Shown here: positions 6,009 through 6,128 of the stretch, one piece after another
How the letters are laid out: every line of letters starts with the position of its first letter
How positions within the stretch are numbered: the stretch's first letter is position 1
Assembly: GCA_003554345.1 (NCBI GenBank)
Contig: PWGE01000292.1
Coordinates: 1-6,128, forward strand
Source: Candidatus Sumerlaeota bacterium
GTDB lineage: Bacteria; Sumerlaeota; T1SED10-198M
DNA: 6,128 nt
Direction of reading: 5' to 3'
Translations under genes and position numbers: made by a program
The notes under the pieces: generated by a model
The model's database searches: none
The model's input: the letters and a program-made list of their open reading frames with translations, nothing else
What the model was told of the DNA's origin: nothing

Positions 6009-6035
6009 CACGCAAAGCCTGCCAAGCCCGCAAAG
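6009..6035 (+). repeat. Three imperfect 9-base tandem units (CACGCAAAG type)
   Basis: CACGCAAAG, CCTGCCAAG and CCCGCAAAG follow each other without gaps. They lie amid sequence of the GAGTCAGAATTCAGAAG kind (from 5950). From general knowledge, arrays of CACGCAAAG/CCGCAAAG next to degenerate EcoRI-site-like repeats occur as dispersed intergenic DNA in several environmental bacterial lineages. Assignment to such a family is by memory of the pattern, not by a search. Confidence 0.5.
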
Positions 6036-6128
6036 TAATACCACAGAAAGAATATTTGGAGTAAAGAACAAAGGCCGCAAATCCTACAGAGTGAACTTTC
6101 AGGAAGACAGAAAATTAGCACCGGTAAA

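Larger units (their letters stand above)
5728..6128. other. Gene-free 3' region made of repeat-like sequence
   Basis: No credible gene was found on either strand over these 401 bases. The left part is repeat copy 2 with a terminator-like fold. The right part (about 5923-6060) resembles the degenerate intergenic repeats met in many environmental bacterial genomes. Short open frames here lack ribosome sites and protein-like composition. Confidence 0.65.

Noticed and set aside
5898-6080. Minus-strand frame of 60 codons at the right end
   Set aside because: It is a translation of the repetitive tail (Ser, Leu and Phe-rich) with no ribosome site.

Overview
The window comes from an AT-rich Gram-negative bacterium. 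An LPS-export ATPase (LptB) implies an outer membrane. A long-form hibernation factor, an HPr kinase/phosphorylase and a type IV pilin-like protein with an N-terminus of a kind common in poorly cultured phyla (for example Sumerlaeota, Hydrogenedentota or Omnitrophota) point away from Enterobacteria. The phylum cannot be fixed from this sequence alone.

Left half (1-2875, minus strand): a compact operon read right to left, lptB, hpf, hprK and then the 5' part of a GH57 4-alpha-glucanotransferase/alpha-amylase cut off by the window start. Gaps are 13 and 20 bases, and hprK and the GH57 gene overlap by 11 bases, so co-transcription and partly coupled translation are likely. lptB-hpf-hprK is the conserved lptB-rpoN-hpf-(hprK/ptsN) neighbourhood with rpoN missing. 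The glycan enzyme links a carbon-status kinase to storage or alpha-glucan metabolism. An extended -10 promoter about 190 bases upstream of lptB probably drives the operon.

Middle (2876-3641): 766 bases with no convincing gene. They hold the leftward promoter and long leader, a short AT-rich hairpin, one copy of a diverged roughly 110-base repeat and, at the right end, a near-consensus rightward sigma70-type promoter.

Right half (3642-5727, plus strand): an exported acidic protein of unknown function (424 aa, possible beta-propeller), then a prepilin-like protein (216 aa) with a textbook class III signal. Each has its own promoter, and the two promoters resemble each other beyond the hexamers, suggesting a co-expressed surface or secretion pair.

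Right end (5728-6128): no gene. It holds a terminator-like second copy of the ~110-base repeat and then degenerate repetitive DNA, including three 9-base units of the CACGCAAAG type.

No CRISPR array, transposase, tRNA or rRNA was seen. The strongest candidates for something new are the two-copy intergenic element and the unknown exported protein with its pilin partner. Neither amounts to a demonstrated new system.
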